From: Pseudomonas reidholzensis
GTDB lineage: Bacteria > Pseudomonadota > Gammaproteobacteria > Pseudomonadales > Pseudomonadaceae
Length of the DNA: 64,000 nt
Assembly: GCF_900536025.1 (NCBI RefSeq)
Contig: NZ_UNOZ01000037.1
Coordinates: forward strand, 156,068 to 220,067
Direction: 5' to 3'
Shown here: piece after piece, positions 62,356 to 64,000 of the stretch
How the letters are laid out: every line of letters starts with the position of its first letter
Numbering within the stretch: position 1 is the stretch's first letter
The notes under the pieces: generated by a model
What the model saw: the letters and a program-made list of their open reading frames with translations, nothing else
The model's database searches: none
What the model was told of the DNA's origin: nothing
Position numbers and translations under genes: made by a program

Positions 62356-62625
62356 TCAGTGCGTCATGCCGAGTTCAGCATCGTCCAGCAACGCCTTGGC
62401 CAATGCGCTCAGGTAGTGCGAGGCCCAGACTAGCTGGGGGTTGTCTTCCATCACGCCAGTGATGGTCAACTCTCGTACAACGCCCATCAACTCCGAGGCC
62501 TGTTCACGGGCATGCTGGCACGGGATGCCGGGCTCGATGCAAAACAAGGGTTGGGTCAAGCCTTCCCCTTGGTAAAAGCGGGTCTTGCCGACGGTGGTGT
62601 TGGGGGTGGTTTCGTCAGTACTCAT
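62356..62625 (-). CDS. Small DUF3077-type protein
   Basis: An 89-residue soluble protein resembling the Pseudomonas family DUF3077 (GKTRFYQGEGLTQPLFCIEPGIPCQHAREQASELMGVV). Function unknown. ATG at 62625 with AGGGAG upstream. It lies after another small Pseudomonas-type gene, separated by a REP unit; the two may be paralogue-type partners but no evidence ties them. Confidence 0.75.
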   Translation of the reverse strand: MSTDETTPNTTVGKTRFYQGEGLTQPLFCIEPGIPCQHAREQASELMGVVRELTITGVMEDNPQLVWASHYLSALAKALLDDAELGMTH

Positions 62626-62665
62626 GGGTCAATCTCCCTGAATTCAGCAGTGCCTGGCCGGGCTT

Positions 62666-62757
62666 TATCGCGGGCAACCCCGCGCCTACAGACCGCGCGT
62701 CATGCCAATGACTGCGCTGCCCCTGTAGGAGCGGGCTTGCCCGCGAAAGGGCCCGTA
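62666..62757. repeat. Two REP units, one inside a coding frame
   Basis: Unit one (about 62666-62690) reads TATCGCGGGCAACCCCGCGCC; unit two (about 62722-62757) reads CCTGTAGGAGCGGGCTTGCCCGCGAA. They face each other. Both fall within the 3' end of the small minus-strand frame 62686-63021. Confidence 0.85.
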
Positions 62758-63021
62758 CAGACGACACATCACTCGCGTTTTAGTGCATCGGCCGCGGCTG
62801 GGCGGCGGTTGCACATGTATCAAGGCCGACTCAAGCAGCATACGCAGGGCCTCCAGCTCATGCATCGCGGCCATGATCAGCACCGAGACGGGCGATTTTG
62901 GCTGGAGCAGGAGCGCTTGGTGGGCCACGGTCTGTGCGCACAGGGCGGACTCGGTGGCTTGGAGGATGGTGTCTTCGAGGGAGTGGGGACTGTGCGGTGG
63001 GTCGGGGACAATTTTCAGCAT
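62686..63021 (-). CDS. Small Pseudomonas-type protein with REP-derived C-terminus
   Basis: A 111-residue frame starting MLKIVPDPPHSPHSLEDTI with CAGGAA upstream. Residues 1-72 are helical and resemble a small lineage-restricted Pseudomonas family (ALCAQTVAHQALLL, MHELEALRMLLESALIHVQ); I cannot name it. From about residue 89 on the protein is translated REP sequence (GPFRGQARSYRG), and the stop is in the next REP. The native C-terminus was probably lost when the REP arrived, so this may be a decayed or extended gene. Confidence 0.6.
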   Translation of the reverse strand: MLKIVPDPPHSPHSLEDTILQATESALCAQTVAHQALLLQPKSPVSVLIMAAMHELEALRMLLESALIHVQPPPSRGRCTKTRVMCRLYGPFRGQARSYRGSAVIGMTRGL

Positions 63022-63807
63022 TTTATTTTTCCTGAAAAGTGGCCGTCGCCATCTGCTGTCAAACAAGAGGGTGGCAGCTGTACACGGGTTGACAGACCGG
63101 TAGGAAAAATCAAAAACCCGGCGCACACGAGGTGCCCCATGCACAGCTGCCATAAAGGCAAAGCCATGGAATTTTAACCTGGGCGGCCTGTCAAAGCCGG
63201 TCGCTGATTAGCAGCGACCGTCCGAGACTAGGGCTCAACCCAGAGCACCGCAATGGCTTGAAAGGGGTTGGAAGTATGTTTGGGAAATGGACTACAAGGA
63301 ATAGGGTAAGTCCTCAAAGCCAGGTGAAAAGCAGGGCCTGAAGTTCGACCGCATCATGGCCACCAGGCGCAAGTCACAGGCTATTGCAGCGTCCTCAAGA
63401 TCGAGCGCCGCCCGCGCGGCGCATCGCGGGCAAGCCCGCTCCTACATTTGCTGCAACGTACGGTAGCCTGACAGACCGAGGTTTTGCCTTGTTTGTACGA
63501 CGAATATCTTGAGCCGGCCCTGATGGCCTCTCACCAGGCTTTCGTCATGCACCAAGGCTGGCAACGCCTTTTTCACAGGCTATGGTACGTTGCAGCAAAT
63601 GTAGGAGCGGGCTTGCCCGCGATGCGCCGCGCGGGCGGCGCTCGATTTCGAGAGCGCCCGCGAAGCCGGTGGCATGCCTCCCAGGTGCACAACAAGCCAT
63701 CCCCCCAGCGCCACCACTTTTCCTGCCCCATCACTCCCACCTATTTAACTACCCCATCGCCCCACCCCCCCCTAGACTCGACCCATCCCGACTCAGGACC
63801 CAACACC
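63022..63807. other. Intergenic region with a REP-derived inverted repeat
   Basis: 786 bases without a credible gene. 63022-63400 shows nothing I can name. 63401-63645 is a near-palindromic REP structure. 63646-63807 leads to the acyl-CoA dehydrogenase gene and includes a C-rich stretch near 63760. Confidence 0.75.
63401..63645. repeat. Perfect 61-bp inverted repeat flanking 123 bases
   Basis: 63401-63461 and 63585-63645 are exact reverse complements, 61 of 61 bases. They start with the GCGCCGCCCGCGCGGCGC palindrome and continue with a full REP unit (GCGGGCAAGCCCGCTCCTAC) and TTGCTGCAACGTAC. Weaker complementarity (GTAGCCTG with CAGGCTAT) extends into the 123-base loop. Confidence 0.95.
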
Positions 63808-64000
63808 ATGCCCGAGACCCTGCTCAGCAGCCGCAACCTCGCCTTCGAACTCTACGAAGTCCTCGACGCCGAGGCCCTGACCCAGCGCCCGCGTTTCGCC
63901 GAGCACAGCCGGGAAACCTTCGACGCAGCGCTCACCACCGCGCGCACCATCGCCGAAAAGTACTTCGCCCCGCACAATCGCAAAGGCGACGAAAACGAAC
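63808..64000 (+). CDS. Acyl-CoA dehydrogenase (5' end only)
   Basis: The first 64 codons (MPETLLSSRNLAFELYEVLDAEAL, RTIAEKYFAPHNRKGDENE) match the N-terminus of the larger (about 600-residue) acyl-CoA dehydrogenases of Pseudomonas, flavoenzymes for beta-oxidation. The rest lies beyond the window. The ATG at 63808 lacks a strong ribosome site (AGGACC lies 7-12 bases upstream). Confidence 0.82.
   Translation, partial: MPETLLSSRNLAFELYEVLDAEALTQRPRFAEHSRETFDAALTTARTIAEKYFAPHNRKGDENE

Noticed and set aside
10161..63645. Recurrent GGGCTTGCCCGCGAA sequences considered as CRISPR repeats or attachment sites
   Set aside because: They are dispersed singly or as inverted doublets, not in regular arrays, and no cas or integrase gene is present.

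Overview
The window is a GC-rich chromosomal segment of a Pseudomonas, most likely of the P. putida group. The evidence is protein similarity throughout, the gene order (motA-motB/rsgA/orn/queG/nnrD/tsaE/amiB/mutL/miaA/hfq/hflX/hflK/hflC and nudF-yqiB-cpdA-yqiA-parE), and many intergenic REP elements with a GGGCTTGCCCGCGAA-type core. No rRNA, tRNA, CRISPR array, prophage or insertion sequence was recognised. It reads as core genome with a few repeat-rich intergenic islands.

Layout. 1-9013 (minus strand) is the nnrD-tsaE-amiB-mutL-miaA-hfq-hflX-hflK-hflC run: metabolite repair, tRNA modification, cell-wall hydrolysis, mismatch repair, RNA chaperone and membrane protease control. 9064-20882 holds queG, a TRIC-type channel protein, orn, rsgA, motAB, an HDOD protein, a rhodanese, psd, serB and an AhpA/YtjB-like membrane protein. 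20883-21748 is a repeat island: a long imperfect inverted repeat with a REP pair at its centre. 21749-31047 (minus strand) is the topoisomerase IV neighbourhood nudF-yqiB-cpdA-yqiA-parE-esterase-retropepsin-parC-lipoprotein. 31232-37107 holds a DUF3298-type lipoprotein, the TPP-riboswitch-controlled thiC with the probable HMP transporter cytX, and a TolC-type outer membrane protein.

37254-55289 is an LPS region: waaA, then a LysR/SMR/FAD-oxidoreductase/aldo-keto reductase/orphan-protein group, then hldE, msbA, a sugar-kinase-like protein, an O-antigen ligase-like protein and a tightly packed minus-strand chain (carbamoyltransferase, GT4, Mig-14-like, DnpA-like deacetylase, GT1, GT2-like, ligase). 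This chain probably builds and decorates the LPS outer core. 55467-62244 holds rlmJ and the divergent putP/putA proline-utilisation pair, whose 358-bp intergenic region carries seven GTTGCA motifs matching the known PutA operator core. Two of them overlap candidate -35 boxes facing opposite ways.

62356-64000 holds two small Pseudomonas-type proteins, one with a C-terminus translated from REP DNA, a perfect 61-bp inverted repeat, and the start of an acyl-CoA dehydrogenase gene. I found no convincing wholly new system. The most interesting items are the put control region, the two structured repeat islands, the REP-derived protein tail and the translationally coupled outer-core gene chain.
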